Assembly (NCBI GenBank): GCA_024743215.1 | Contig: JANSWZ010000015.1 | Location: 21,806 to 85,805 of the forward strand | Reading direction: 5' to 3' | Length of the DNA: 64,000 nt | From: Alphaproteobacteria bacterium | GTDB lineage: Bacteria > Pseudomonadota > Alphaproteobacteria > Rhizobiales > GCA-2746425 | Shown here: positions 45,726 to 55,549 of the stretch, piece after piece | Layout of the letters: each line of letters begins with the position of its first letter | Position numbering within the stretch: position 1 is the first letter of the stretch | Made by a program: the position numbers and the translations under genes | The notes under the pieces: generated by a model | Seen by the model: the letters and a program-made list of their open reading frames with translations, nothing else | Database searches by the model: none | Told to the model about the DNA's origin: nothing

Positions 45726-45919
45726 GCGACGATTTATAATTATTTAGCCCGCCATATAGCGACGCGAGCCTGCCGTCGCGCATAATGTTGGTCAAGTGAC
45801 ATCCCTGACGCGGGGTTCGGCCAACTGACTGAAGCTCAAAAAATCGACGCATCCAAGCAAAACGCCGAATGCGCGTCTCGCGTTCGGTTGCCTCATGTTG
45901 ATAATAAAGGACAATCCCG

Positions 45920-46183
45920 ATGCCTGTAAAAGCCATTATCTTTCACGAAGTCGATGACGTTTCCCACTGGCTCTCGTCACCGAAGCGCGAAGAGGTGTTC
46001 GCAGGCGTGATGGAGGACATCCTTACCTTCGTGCATCCCGCGCAGCCAAACACAGTAGGCCTGTCCGGAACCATTCTTGACATGACAAAATTCGAATCGG
46101 TCATGGCCAGCGAGGCTGCAGGGGAGGCTATGAAACATGACGGCGTGCGCCCCGGCACTGTTCAGCTGCTTGTCGAAGGTTAG
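45920..46183 (+). CDS. Small conserved-looking protein, unknown function
   Basis: An 87-residue soluble protein with a compact alpha/beta pattern (PVKAIIFHEVDDVSHW... and PGTVQLLVEG) that could fit a ferredoxin-like dimeric barrel. It follows the CadC-like gene by 194 bases and precedes a methyltransferase by 111, same strand. A purine-rich AAAGGA site lies before the ATG. Not recognised. Confidence 0.6.
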   Translation: MPVKAIIFHEVDDVSHWLSSPKREEVFAGVMEDILTFVHPAQPNTVGLSGTILDMTKFESVMASEAAGEAMKHDGVRPGTVQLLVEG

Positions 46184-46294
46184 GACGCATAGCTGAACAC
46201 ATGATGACGCTACGGCCTTCGGACAAAGAGTCAAAACACCCGAGGCACCACCAAAGACATTTGCTCACAGACGCAACACAAAGGCTGAAAACAC

Positions 46295-47119
46295 ATGACA
46301 GTGATCGAACAGAGCACTGGAACAAAAAGTCCGCTCAGCGGCGACACAAACGGGCGCATCTGGGGCCTGCGCGCCGCGGATTGGGCCAATATCCAGGAGC
46401 AGCAATGCGCCCCGGCCTATCATGCAGTTTTTAAAAAAGGTGATTTGGGCCCGGAAACATGCCTGCTTGATGCAGGATGTGGCGCAGGCATGGCCCTTAC
46501 GCTCGCTTCGGAACTTGGTGCTCACATATCGGGCATCGACGCCTCCTTGGCTTTATTGGAAATTGCACGGCGCCGCCTTCCAGATGCGAAGCTTGCACAT
46601 GGAGATATTGAGAAATTACCATTTGATGACAATGCCTTCGACGTTGTCACCGGGTTCAATTCCTTCCAGTTTGCCGCCGACCCCATCGCTGCTTTGAAAG
46701 AGGCCCGCCGTGTGACCAAACTCGGCGGTCATGTTTTTGTGATGACATGGGGCGAACCGGTAGGCATGGAAGCTGCCGCCCTTGTTGCAGCGCTCAAGCC
46801 TCTGCTGCCGCCGTCGCCGCCCGGTGCAGGCGGGCCATTTGCGTTGTCTGAACCGGGTAAACTTGAAACGCTGGCAACATCAGCTGGTCTGACCCCGATT
46901 GAGGTTTTCGATGTGGAGGCAGCGTGGCACTATGTCGATCTCGCAACTGCGCAGAAGGGTCTTGGCTCGTCCGGTGTTGCGGCGAAAGCGGCTGAGATTT
47001 CTGGACAAGACGCCCTTGATGCAGCACACGCAACAGCGCTCTTCCCGTACCGGCAATCAGACGGCAGCTATCGCATCGGCGCAACGTTCCGGGTTTTGAT
47101 GGCAGGCAAAGACGCGTAA
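46295..47119 (+). CDS. Class I SAM-dependent methyltransferase (UbiE/type 11)
   Basis: A 274-residue protein with motif I LLDAGCGAGMALTLA (about residues 52-66), the acidic GIDAS at the end of strand 2, HGDIEKLPFDDNAFDVVTG (motif II) and a REARRV/GGHVFVMTWG-type post motif. Methyltransf_11 fold. The acceptor substrate is unknown; no pathway neighbours identify it. Confidence 0.88.
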   Translation: MTVIEQSTGTKSPLSGDTNGRIWGLRAADWANIQEQQCAPAYHAVFKKGDLGPETCLLDAGCGAGMALTLASELGAHISGIDASLALLEIARRRLPDAKLAHGDIEKLPFDDNAFDVVTGFNSFQFAADPIAALKEARRVTKLGGHVFVMTWGEPVGMEAAALVAALKPLLPPSPPGAGGPFALSEPGKLETLATSAGLTPIEVFDVEAAWHYVDLATAQKGLGSSGVAAKAAEISGQDALDAAHATALFPYRQSDGSYRIGATFRVLMAGKDA

Positions 47120-47211
47120 ATTTTGATTCGACTGCGATGAATTATTGACTACAATTTGGCTGATATTTTGCCCTTATCTATATTCCTTCCGCAGCATTTC
47201 CGGAGACCAAA

Positions 47212-47694
47212 ATGACCCCAATATTGCAAGTCGCTGCCATTGCATTGGCAACCCTTGGAACCGGTGCTGCGACGATGACCGTGATGAACCAAGATATTGC
47301 TGATTTGTCTATTCCAGAAGGGGATTGGGCTGCCGGGCATCAGCTTGATGGCAGGACATTCGACATCATGGGCACTGATACCGCCAGCGGGGCGATACTC
47401 GAAGGTCACATCATGTTTCGTGACGGCACCTTTCAATCTGCTGATTGTCAGGAATACTGCAATTTTGGCTGGTCCAATTACCAGACAAAGGTGATCGACG
47501 GCGTGATCCATTTCAATGTGCGGGCGATATGTCCCGACGCGCCACACACTGTGGTTTGGTATGGCACCGTGACGGATGACACGATAGTCATTGACGCCAC
47601 TTGGACCACACGTCGCTGGTACTGGACCAACCAAATACCGGTTTCGGCAAGTGGAACTTTGGTGGACGTTAAAGACCAAAATATTTTGGGTTGA
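47212..47694 (+). CDS. Exported hypothetical protein
   Basis: A 160-residue protein with an N-terminal hydrophobic segment (about residues 5-24) and a beta-rich body with three cysteines (DCQEYCNF and AICPDA), plausibly a small beta-barrel of lipocalin-like size. No family recognised. It is 9 bases upstream of a membrane-protein gene. Confidence 0.55.
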   Translation: MTPILQVAAIALATLGTGAATMTVMNQDIADLSIPEGDWAAGHQLDGRTFDIMGTDTASGAILEGHIMFRDGTFQSADCQEYCNFGWSNYQTKVIDGVIHFNVRAICPDAPHTVVWYGTVTDDTIVIDATWTTRRWYWTNQIPVSASGTLVDVKDQNILG

Positions 47695-47703
47695 TAATTT
47701 AAA

Positions 47704-48360
47704 GTGATCTCAAAAGGCCTGAGCCCCGGCGGCTTGATTTTGCGACTGGTCGTTCTTGTTGCATTCATCATGCTTGCCACTTGGGGCGCACACCTGGTCC
47801 GCGATGCGCTGAACCTTCAGATCCGACCAGATAATGAACAGCAGGTGCATCAAGCTATCATGCTCGGGTCTGCCGCATATGTTGGGCTTTTGGCACTTCC
47901 TTTTGTGCCGGGTGCCGAGATCGGGCTTGCGATGCTGGCCGCGTTTGGCGCGGGTATCGCACCACTTATTTATATCATGACAGTGACATCGATGATGCTG
48001 GCTTATGCAACAGGACGTTTTTTGCCGATTAGTGCGCTGGAACGACTGCTGTCCTTCCTGCGTATGCGCCGTGCAGCACTTCTGGTTGCGCGCGCTGCCC
48101 CTCTGTCGCGCGAAGAACGGATCGCGATGCTACTCGACGGTCAATCGAAACGCGCTGTAAAGCTGGGATTGCGGTATCGCTATATCGCCGTCGCGCTGGC
48201 AGTCAATACGCCGGGTAATTCCATCATTGGCGGCGGTGGCGGTATCATGATAGTAGCGGGCTTGAGCGGAATTTTTTCTCCGTTTCTGACGTTTCTGACC
48301 ATCGCTATTGCTGTCGCTCCTGTGCCGTTGGCGGTTATGTTTTTGGGTCTGCAGATTTGA
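47704..48360 (+). CDS. Polytopic membrane protein, unknown
   Basis: A 218-residue protein starting at GTG, with about four hydrophobic spans and glycine-rich loops (LPFVPGAEIGLAMLAAFGAG; NTPGNSIIGGGGG). The pattern slightly recalls the DedA/TVP38 superfamily but the match is not secure. Nine bases after the exported hypothetical gene, so probably cotranscribed. Confidence 0.6.
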   Translation: MISKGLSPGGLILRLVVLVAFIMLATWGAHLVRDALNLQIRPDNEQQVHQAIMLGSAAYVGLLALPFVPGAEIGLAMLAAFGAGIAPLIYIMTVTSMMLAYATGRFLPISALERLLSFLRMRRAALLVARAAPLSREERIAMLLDGQSKRAVKLGLRYRYIAVALAVNTPGNSIIGGGGGIMIVAGLSGIFSPFLTFLTIAIAVAPVPLAVMFLGLQI

Positions 48361-49200
48361 AGTCATCTGTCGGGCCATTCGCGCCGGGATCCTCCTTATG
48401 TCCGGCTGCGTTGCAAAATTGCAGACGGTGTTCGCGCTGACTCTTATCCGGCTACGTCACGCTCCGATCTAACGACAGACCAAGAAAAACACCCTGACCT
48501 AATGGAAGAGACCACTTCGGCCACATGGTCTCTTATGGAATGCATGTCGGGAAAATTAACTGAATTACACCAAGCTGGACCCACAAGATGACACGCCGAG
48601 TATTTGGAATGTCTTGGCCGATCTGGCCCAATGTCTGCAGGAATGGAATTGGAACGACTCGGCTGAAGTCCCTCGTTTGTAAAGCACCCGGTTCGCCAGC
48701 TATATAAAACCGCCCGAAAGCAGTCGTTCGTGCGACTGCAGCGAAACGTCATTTTATCCGCGTTGCTGCCATCAAACAGAATTTCCAAAACCGTAAAATC
48801 AGCGGCCCGATTTTGCCAGCCACGCGTTCGACTTTCCAGTCGGCGCACGCTCCGAATTTAACACTACTCTGGAGAAGTGTTAAATCGTGTTTGGAGCAAA
48901 TCGTCACAAGTTTTGCACCAACTCACTATACGCACATTCCGTGTTCACTTAGTTGCAAAGGACGCCAAAACATCTCCCGCCAATCCTTGGCACATATGGT
49001 TGTAAATTTGAATAAGGCCGAACGGCATAGCGCATTGTCCCACCGTCTTGTCGATCCTTGAAAACGGTGGTTGACTATCTGACAAACCGCTGGATTGATT
49101 ACGCAAGACCATACTAAACTGACACCAAATAAAGAAACGTGGGCGACCAATGTGAGCCGTTTGCGCGGAACCATTGTGCAGACTGTCGGGAGGAACTGGA
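48361..49200. other. 840-base gene-free stretch
   Basis: Several short frames occur on both strands but none has a domain, ribosome site or coding character. A perfect 10-bp inverted repeat (48,856-48,865 with 48,876-48,885, ATTTAACACT and its complement, 10-base spacer) is the only structure noticed. Region composition is lower in GC than the flanks and may be gene decay. Confidence 0.4.
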
Positions 49201-50280
49201 ATGAAATATCGGACCCTTGGAAAAACCGGGCTAAAGATTTCTGAAATCACGATGGGCACATTCACCTTTGGGGGGAGCGGACCATTCGGGATGGTGGCCA
49301 GTCATGGCGTTGCCGAGGCACGCAAGCTTGTGGATCTGTGCGTCGACAATGGCGTCAATCTGTTTGATACCGCCAACATGTACTCAACCGGACTGTCTGA
49401 AGAGATTCTCGGCGAAGTCCTGGAAGGCCGTTATGATGATATTCTCGTCACATCCAAGGCGCGCATGCCCATTGGCGACGGGCCGAATGATGAAGGCGTA
49501 TCCCGTTGGCACCTCATTCGGGAATGTGAGCGGTCTTTAAAGCGTTTGCGCACCGATCATATCGATGTTTACTACATGCATGAATGGGACGGCATAACGC
49601 CTGTTGAAGAGAAAATGGCGGCGCTCGACACGCTCGTTCAGCAGGGCAAGGTGCGTTATGTCGGTTGCTCCAATTATTCCGGCTGGCATGTCATGAAGTC
49701 GCTGGCTGCAGCGCCAAGTTTTGCATCGCGCTTTGTCACCCAACAGATTCACTACACTTTGGAAGCCCGCGAAGCGGAATTCGAGTTGCTGCCTTTGTCA
49801 GTCGATCAGGGCCTGGGCGTGCTGGTCTGGTCGCCGCTGGCCGGTGGCTTGCTGACCGGCAAGCACCGGCGCGGTCAGGATGCGCCAGCAGGGTCGCGCC
49901 AGGCCGCGGGATGGAACGAGCCACCGATCCGCGATGTGTCGCGTTTGTGGGATATTGTCGATGTGCTTGTGGAGATCGGCGAGGAGCATGATGTGGCCGC
50001 CGCGCAGATTGCCTTGGCCTGGCTTTTGACACGGCCTGCGGTTTCTTCACTGGTTGTCGGAGGGCGGACCGAAGAGCAGTTCGAACTGAACTTCAAAGCC
50101 GTCGATATTACGCTCACTGACGATCAGCTCAAACGCCTCAATGATGTGAGTCGCTTGCCACTGCATTACCCGTATTGGCACCAGCATAATTTCGCCCGGC
50201 CTCGTTTCACAGAGGCCGATCAGGCGCTGCATGCCGACTATCCAGACCGCCACTATGGCGGCGAAGATAATTTGATCTAA
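49201..50280 (+). CDS. Aldo/keto reductase
   Basis: A 359-residue NADPH-dependent TIM-barrel oxidoreductase; the start at 49,201 has GGGAGGAACTGG just upstream. Family segments include YRTLGKTGLKISEITMGTF, the catalytic Asp/Tyr region NLFDTANMYSTGLSEEILG, the Lys in LVTSKARM, and the C-terminal cofactor site SLVVGGRTEEQFE. It resembles the YajO/YghZ (L-glyceraldehyde-3-phosphate reductase) branch. It converges on the DhaK/DhaL operon, with 41 bases between stops, and could belong to the same sugar pathway. Confidence 0.88.
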   Translation: MKYRTLGKTGLKISEITMGTFTFGGSGPFGMVASHGVAEARKLVDLCVDNGVNLFDTANMYSTGLSEEILGEVLEGRYDDILVTSKARMPIGDGPNDEGVSRWHLIRECERSLKRLRTDHIDVYYMHEWDGITPVEEKMAALDTLVQQGKVRYVGCSNYSGWHVMKSLAAAPSFASRFVTQQIHYTLEAREAEFELLPLSVDQGLGVLVWSPLAGGLLTGKHRRGQDAPAGSRQAAGWNEPPIRDVSRLWDIVDVLVEIGEEHDVAAAQIALAWLLTRPAVSSLVVGGRTEEQFELNFKAVDITLTDDQLKRLNDVSRLPLHYPYWHQHNFARPRFTEADQALHADYPDRHYGGEDNLI

Positions 50281-50321
50281 AGCCAATCAACCAGCGGCGG
50301 CGCTGGTCAGCTTTTAAGCTG

Positions 50322-50930
50322 CTAGCGCGCCGCTGCCGCTTTCACAATGCGTTGCATGGCAAGCATCCCCGGATCATCCATGCCGATGCTTTTTTCTCCG
50401 AAAATGCGGGCGCGGCCAATGGTTGCCGGTTTGTCGCGGATATCATCCAGCGCTTGATCAACTGCCTGGGCGGCTGCATCAGCCAGGGCATCCGGTGCGT
50501 CAAGCCCGGCGGTCGCCTGAGCCACCGCATCGAGACTGTCGAGGACCGTTTTGCCCCCCAGTTCCGCCTTGCCACGTTCCTGCATTTTATCGCGGGCCGC
50601 GGCAACGAGATTTGAGATCTGGGCGGCATCAAATTCCGTCTGACCTTTCAGCGTCTTTGCTGCCGTCATCAGACCTGTTGCCATCAATGTCCCGTAGGAT
50701 GAGCCAGATGATTTGGTAAAGGCCTGAGCGCATTGAAACAAGGCCATGCCGAAATCATCAGGAAGATCGTCCTTCATATCGGAAATGGCACGCATGCCAC
50801 GGGTCAGGGTCACGCCCAGATCGCCGTCACCCAGCGCACCGTCAGCCGCGTTCAATTCATCAAAGTCACGTTCCATTGCGGCCGTCACACGGTCGATTGC
50901 CTCTATCAGATCCGCTTTCGCAAGTGTCAT
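50322..50930 (-). CDS. dhaL: Dihydroxyacetone-kinase-type DhaL subunit
   Basis: A 202-residue all-helical nucleotide-binding subunit; its start overlaps the dhaK stop as ATGA. The Mg-nucleotide motif DGALGDGDLGVTLTRG is at about residues 30-45, with SSGSSYGTLMATGL and GKTVLDSLD further on. In PTS-type systems DhaL holds ADP and is rephosphorylated by DhaM; no dhaM is present here, so direct ATP use, as reported for the tetrulose kinases related to DhaKL, is likelier. Confidence 0.9.
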   Translation of the reverse strand: MTLAKADLIEAIDRVTAAMERDFDELNAADGALGDGDLGVTLTRGMRAISDMKDDLPDDFGMALFQCAQAFTKSSGSSYGTLMATGLMTAAKTLKGQTEFDAAQISNLVAAARDKMQERGKAELGGKTVLDSLDAVAQATAGLDAPDALADAAAQAVDQALDDIRDKPATIGRARIFGEKSIGMDDPGMLAMQRIVKAAAAR

Positions 50931-51928
50931 CCGACCCTCCAGAAAGCACAGTCGCACGGCGCTTTCAAAAGGGCTTCCAACTCATCATCAAGCTTACACA
51001 GCGTGAAGGAGACGCCTGACATTTCCATGGATGTTGCGTAGCGTCCGACAAGCGGCATGACAATTGTTGCACCGGCTTTATCAAGCCGCTGTTTGACAAT
51101 TCTGTAGAGGATATAAAGTTCCTCGGGCGGTGTTGCACCAAGGCTGTTGACCAGAATTGACACGCGATCGCCGGAGGCCAGCGGCATATCAGCAAGCAGG
51201 CGGTCCATCATTTCATCCGCGATTTCATCGGCGGTCCGCAGTTTACCGCGCCACACGCCCGGCTCACCGTGGATGCCCATACCCATTTCCATCTCATCAT
51301 CGGCGATGTCAAATGTCGGCTTGCCCGCTTGCGGAACCGTACACGATGAGAGCGCAGCACCAATGGAACGGCAGGCATCAGCAGCCTTTTGTGCCACTGC
51401 TGTCACGACTTCAAGGTCGCGGCCTTCTTCTGCGGCAGCGCCGGCCAGTTTGAACGCATAGACCATACCGGCAACGCCGCGGCGTTTTTCGTGTTCTTCA
51501 GGCGGCGCGGAGGCCACATCATCCGCCAGAAGCACCGTGGTGCAGTTGATATCTTCAAACTCGACCAGCTCTCCGGCCATATCAAAATTCATGACATCGC
51601 CGCCATAATTGCCGTAAAGCCGCAGCACGCCCGCGCCTTGGTCGGCAACGCGAATGGCATCTGCCATCTGCTCGGCGGACGGGGAGGCAAATACCTCGCC
51701 AACGGCGCAGGCATCAAGCAGCCCTTCACCGACATATCCGGTAAACACCGGCAAATGGCCCGAGCCTCCTCCGGTAACGATTCCCACCTTGCCGGATTTT
51801 GCCTGTTTGGCGCGCGTTACAACTTTGCCGCTGTCACCGTGCATCCGGTAGAATTCAGGGTGTGCTGCGACGAAGCCTTCCAGCATTTCATCGACATAGT
51901 TCTCCGGATTGTTGAGTATCTTTTTCAT
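50927..51928 (-). CDS. dhaK: Dihydroxyacetone-kinase-type DhaK subunit
   Basis: A 333-residue substrate-binding subunit. GGGSGHLPVFTGYVGEGLLDA (two overlapping motifs, about residues 54-74) forms the substrate pocket, and the His of MGMGIHGEPG is the expected covalent hemiaminal residue for a carbonyl substrate. HLP replaces the usual HEP, a hint of altered specificity. Known relatives phosphorylate dihydroxyacetone, L- or D-erythrulose. It lies 14 bases after the second permease gene. Confidence 0.9.
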   Translation of the reverse strand: MKKILNNPENYVDEMLEGFVAAHPEFYRMHGDSGKVVTRAKQAKSGKVGIVTGGGSGHLPVFTGYVGEGLLDACAVGEVFASPSAEQMADAIRVADQGAGVLRLYGNYGGDVMNFDMAGELVEFEDINCTTVLLADDVASAPPEEHEKRRGVAGMVYAFKLAGAAAEEGRDLEVVTAVAQKAADACRSIGAALSSCTVPQAGKPTFDIADDEMEMGMGIHGEPGVWRGKLRTADEIADEMMDRLLADMPLASGDRVSILVNSLGATPPEELYILYRIVKQRLDKAGATIVMPLVGRYATSMEMSGVSFTLCKLDDELEALLKAPCDCAFWRVG

Positions 51929-51942
51929 GCCGTCCCCTCGGT

Positions 51943-52962
51943 TCAACTGGATTTTGTTGGTTTGGACAGGGCCGCACGGAAAACGGCCAGTCCGTTGGTG
52001 TTGATGACCATCACAAATATAAGCAGTGCGCCCCAGATCAATTCTCTGGCAAAATTGGACACCTGGAGCATGTTGAGGCCGCTCGACAAGAACTGCATCG
52101 ACAGCACGGCCAGGACAACGCCGACAACGCGCCCGTATCCGCCATATGGGTTTACACCGCCAAGCACGGCAATGAGCACCGCAAGCAGCAGATAGCTGGA
52201 GCCATAGTCTGCCTTGGCCGAGTTTGCGCGGCTCATGATGACAAGCCCTGCAACAGAGGCCAGCATGCCAGCAATCACATACACTTTCAAAAGCATTCGG
52301 TTGATATCGACAGCGGCATAGAGCGCCGCCAACGGGTTTGCACCAAACATGGTCACCCGCAGGCCAAAAGCTGTGCGCGTCAACAACAGGTGCAAGCCGA
52401 ATGCCAGCACCGCAAAGACGATTAGGGGCACCGGTATGCCAAGCAGACGCTCATTGCCAATCCAGGCAGCAGCCTCTGGAAAGCCCATCACAGCGCTGCC
52501 TCCGGTCATCGCAATTGCAAAGCCGGTAAAGACAAGGCCGGAGCCGAGAGTCGCCAAAATGGGCGGCAAGCCAAAGAACGCAATCAGTGATCCGTTGATC
52601 AATCCCGCAATTGCACCAATGCAAAGCGCCGCGACCATGGCCAGGCCAAGCCACATCAAAGATTGGCCAGCCGCCATGGTCGGGTCGGCAAACTGGGTCA
52701 AGATAATAGCCGCAATGACCGCGGACAGGTTGGAAACGCCCACCACTGACAGATCAATTCCGCCGGTCATCATCGTGATCGTCATGGCAAGGGCCAGAAT
52801 GGCAAATTCCGGAAACTGGAAGGCCATTGAGGTCAGGTTTTGCGGTGACAGGAACCGGTCTGGTGACAGCACCGCCATGAAGGCAAACACCGCAATGGCG
52901 ATAATGAGCAGGCGGAACTCAGGGGCTCGGGTGAAGTCTTTTTTCTGGTTTGGCGTTGTCAT
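51943..52962 (-). CDS. Ribose/AI-2-type ABC permease 2
   Basis: A 339-residue membrane protein of the BPD_transp_2 class with about 8-10 helices; MTGGIDLSVVGVSNLSAVIAA near residue 70 and GGVNPYGGYG near 270 are class motifs. The start at 52,962 lies 7 bases after the first permease's stop; a longer frame overlaps that gene. It would form a heterodimeric pore with its neighbour, as in Lsr- or Ery-type importers. Confidence 0.9.
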   Translation of the reverse strand: MTTPNQKKDFTRAPEFRLLIIAIAVFAFMAVLSPDRFLSPQNLTSMAFQFPEFAILALAMTITMMTGGIDLSVVGVSNLSAVIAAIILTQFADPTMAAGQSLMWLGLAMVAALCIGAIAGLINGSLIAFFGLPPILATLGSGLVFTGFAIAMTGGSAVMGFPEAAAWIGNERLLGIPVPLIVFAVLAFGLHLLLTRTAFGLRVTMFGANPLAALYAAVDINRMLLKVYVIAGMLASVAGLVIMSRANSAKADYGSSYLLLAVLIAVLGGVNPYGGYGRVVGVVLAVLSMQFLSSGLNMLQVSNFARELIWGALLIFVMVINTNGLAVFRAALSKPTKSS

Positions 52963-52969
52963 GAAAACC

Positions 52970-53971
52970 TCATCCGGCGCGCGCAGCGGCGCGTTTGGCA
53001 CGATAGGCAGGGACACCTGTTCCGATCAGGATCAACAGCCCGATGGTCACCGATTGCCACGTGGTTGGAATGCCGACGACGATCAGGCTGTTTTGCACAA
53101 TCACAATCAGAGCCACACCGAGCAATGTGCCGGTCAAGGTGCCGTAGCCCCCGATCAGCCGCGCACCGCCCAGCACGACCGCAGCGATCACTGACAATTC
53201 AAGACCAACCAACGAGAACGGGTCAGCCATGCGGCCCACCGAACCATGAATAATTCCTGCAAGACCTGCCAGTGCACCAACATAGACATAGACAAAGAAC
53301 TGAGTGCCTTTGACATTGATGCCGAGCCGTCGGGCGCTTTCCAGCGACCCGCCAATGGCATAGATGGATCGTCCCAGCATCGTCTTGTGCAAGATGAACC
53401 AGGTCAGCAGGATAACGGCAATGAGTGCTACAAGCGCCCAGGGGAACGAGTAGAAACTTCCCGCTTCCGTCGTCCCGCGTGCAATAACACCACGCGAGAA
53501 ATCCCGCATTTCCGGTGGTAAGGCAGAGATGCGTTGCGAGCCTATAAAGGTCAGCAGAAAGCCGCGAAACATGGATAGAGTGCCCAGCGTCACGATCAAT
53601 GTTGGCAGTCCGAACACGGCAATAAACACGCCATTGATTGCGCCCAGCGCTGCGCCGACGCAAATTGATATCGCAAAGATCAGCGGCCAGGGCATATCCG
53701 GCCAGATCGCCAGCGCAAGCACTGAGGCTGAATACATCGCAAAAACAGCAATCGCAGTAAAACTGACATCAATACCGCCCGAAACAAGCACCAGCATCGC
53801 ACCAACGGCCAGAATGCCGATGACGATCGATGCCCGCAACAGATCTGACAAGGTCGTGACGGACAGGAACTGCGGGTCTGACAGCGTCGCGATAATGCAG
53901 AACAGCACGATCACGCCTGCAACCAGGGTTTCGTTTCGGGTCCAGAAATCTTTGGAAAACAAGCTGCTCAT
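52970..53971 (-). CDS. Ribose/AI-2-type ABC permease 1
   Basis: A 333-residue permease paralogous to the next gene, with VSGGIDVSFTAIAVFAMYSASV and the ARLIGGYGTLTGTLLG class segment. Its start overlaps the ATPase stop by 4 bases. The presence of two different permeases is typical of importers for AI-2 and for several polyols. Confidence 0.9.
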   Translation of the reverse strand: MSSLFSKDFWTRNETLVAGVIVLFCIIATLSDPQFLSVTTLSDLLRASIVIGILAVGAMLVLVSGGIDVSFTAIAVFAMYSASVLALAIWPDMPWPLIFAISICVGAALGAINGVFIAVFGLPTLIVTLGTLSMFRGFLLTFIGSQRISALPPEMRDFSRGVIARGTTEAGSFYSFPWALVALIAVILLTWFILHKTMLGRSIYAIGGSLESARRLGINVKGTQFFVYVYVGALAGLAGIIHGSVGRMADPFSLVGLELSVIAAVVLGGARLIGGYGTLTGTLLGVALIVIVQNSLIVVGIPTTWQSVTIGLLILIGTGVPAYRAKRAAARAG

Positions 53972-55467
53972 GATGCCAAACTATGGGCTAGCTTTTCTTC
54001 GGTCGCCACTCCGCCAGCCAGCTCATCTGTAATTTTACCCTCTCGCATGACCAGGATACGATGGCAGGTCGCCAGGAGTTCCGGCAAATCATCAGAGATG
54101 ACGATGATCCCGATCCCTTCATTTGCCAGCTCTCGTATGATGTCGTGAATATCAGCTTTGGAGCCAACATCCACGCCAACACTTGGTCCATTCAAAATAA
54201 GAACGCGGGGTGTCCGCGATAGCCAGCGCGCCAGCGCAACACGCTGCTGGTTGCCGCCGGACAATGACTGGACCGGCGCTTCAATATCCGGCGCCTTGAC
54301 CTTCAGGCGCTTCAGCCAATCCGCAGCTTCCGCCACTAATCCGCCCATGTTCAGGAACCCGGCAGAACTGGTATGTTCATCCAGACGACCAATGGCCACA
54401 TTGCGCACAATGGACTGGCTCAGGAAAAGGCCTTCGGTCAAACGATCTTCAGGCACATACCCGATCCGCGCATGGGAAGCTGCGACAGGATCGCCAATTG
54501 GCACTGGGTTTCCGTCAACCGTAATGGTTCCCTGGTCGGGTGCGATCAGTCCAAACAGCGCCTTTGCCAACGATGTTCGGCCGCTGCCCAAAAGCCCCGT
54601 GATCCCAAGCACCTCGCCCGACATAAGTTCAAAATTGATGTTATCGAAGGAGCCGTCCTTGCTCAGATCGCGCACGCTCATCAGCGTTTGCGCATCGGCG
54701 ATGACCGGGCTTGGTCGCGCTTCGGCAACATCACGCCCTGTCATGTGGCGGGTCAGGGATTTGGTATCAAATTCTGAGGCCGGACCTTCTGCAACCTTCT
54801 TACCATTGCGCAGGACAACAACCTTTTCGCTGACTTCCAGCACTTCGGCCAATTTGTGACTGACAAAGATAACGGCAACACCGTCCTCCTTGAGGCGGCG
54901 AATGATACCCAAAAGGGCACTGACTTCTTTCTCGGTGAGCGCGGTTGTTGGCTCATCCATAATGATCAGGCGCGCTTTTGACGCCAGCGCGCGACAGATG
55001 GCAACCAGTTGTTTGTGGGCAACAGGCAGGTCTTCCACCCGGGCATCCAGGTCAATTTTCACGCCAACGCGATCAAGCGCTTCTTGCGCAACCTTGCGCG
55101 CCTTGCCGCGCTCAAACAGCCGCTTGCCTCCGGTCAATTGGGTAGAAAAGGCAATATTTTCATAAATGGTCAAATTGGGAAAAAGCGAAAAGTCCTGAAA
55201 GATGACCATCACACCCGCAGCGGCTGATATGCGCGGATTGAGCACCGGTTGCGCATCACCGCCTATGCGGATCGTACCTTCTGTCGCTTGTTCAACGCCG
55301 GAAATGATTTTGATCAGTGTCGACTTACCGGAGCCGTTTTCGCCTGCCAAGCAAACAGCTTCTCCGTGATTAACAGTGAAATCCACACCATCCAGGGCGG
55401 TGACACCCGCGTAGCGTTTTGTGATCCCGGCAAGGTCAATAAACGCATCTGGACTTACATCAGACAT
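53968..55467 (-). CDS. Sugar ABC importer double ATPase (RbsA/MglA-like)
   Basis: A 499-residue protein with two ABC domains. The first (1-240) has GENGSGKST, a degenerate signature around DLPVAHKQLVAICRAL and LIIMDEPTTALTEKEV; the second (250-499) has GLLGSGRTS in place of a canonical Walker A and the signature LSGGNQQRVALARWLS with VLILNGPSVGVDVGSK. The degenerate second Walker A is normal in this family; the Walker B Glu of domain two appears replaced (NGP), so one site is probably inactive. Confidence 0.92.
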   Translation of the reverse strand: MSDVSPDAFIDLAGITKRYAGVTALDGVDFTVNHGEAVCLAGENGSGKSTLIKIISGVEQATEGTIRIGGDAQPVLNPRISAAAGVMVIFQDFSLFPNLTIYENIAFSTQLTGGKRLFERGKARKVAQEALDRVGVKIDLDARVEDLPVAHKQLVAICRALASKARLIIMDEPTTALTEKEVSALLGIIRRLKEDGVAVIFVSHKLAEVLEVSEKVVVLRNGKKVAEGPASEFDTKSLTRHMTGRDVAEARPSPVIADAQTLMSVRDLSKDGSFDNINFELMSGEVLGITGLLGSGRTSLAKALFGLIAPDQGTITVDGNPVPIGDPVAASHARIGYVPEDRLTEGLFLSQSIVRNVAIGRLDEHTSSAGFLNMGGLVAEAADWLKRLKVKAPDIEAPVQSLSGGNQQRVALARWLSRTPRVLILNGPSVGVDVGSKADIHDIIRELANEGIGIIVISDDLPELLATCHRILVMREGKITDELAGGVATEEKLAHSLAS

Positions 55468-55506
55468 GCTGGCCCGTAACTTTTTTTTGAGGAGTAATAG
55501 TGAAAT

Positions 55507-55539
55507 GCGGTCGGGGCAGCCTGACGGCCGCCCCGCGCA
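55507..55539 (-). terminator. Intercistronic hairpin between binding-protein and ATPase genes
   Basis: Segments at 55,507-55,517 and 55,530-55,539 pair (core CGGGGC/GCCCCG with outer TGCG/CGCA and a small bulge). In the binding-protein message this follows the stop codon, a usual place for partial termination or 3' protection. Confidence 0.55.
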
Positions 55540-55549
55540 TTATACATGA

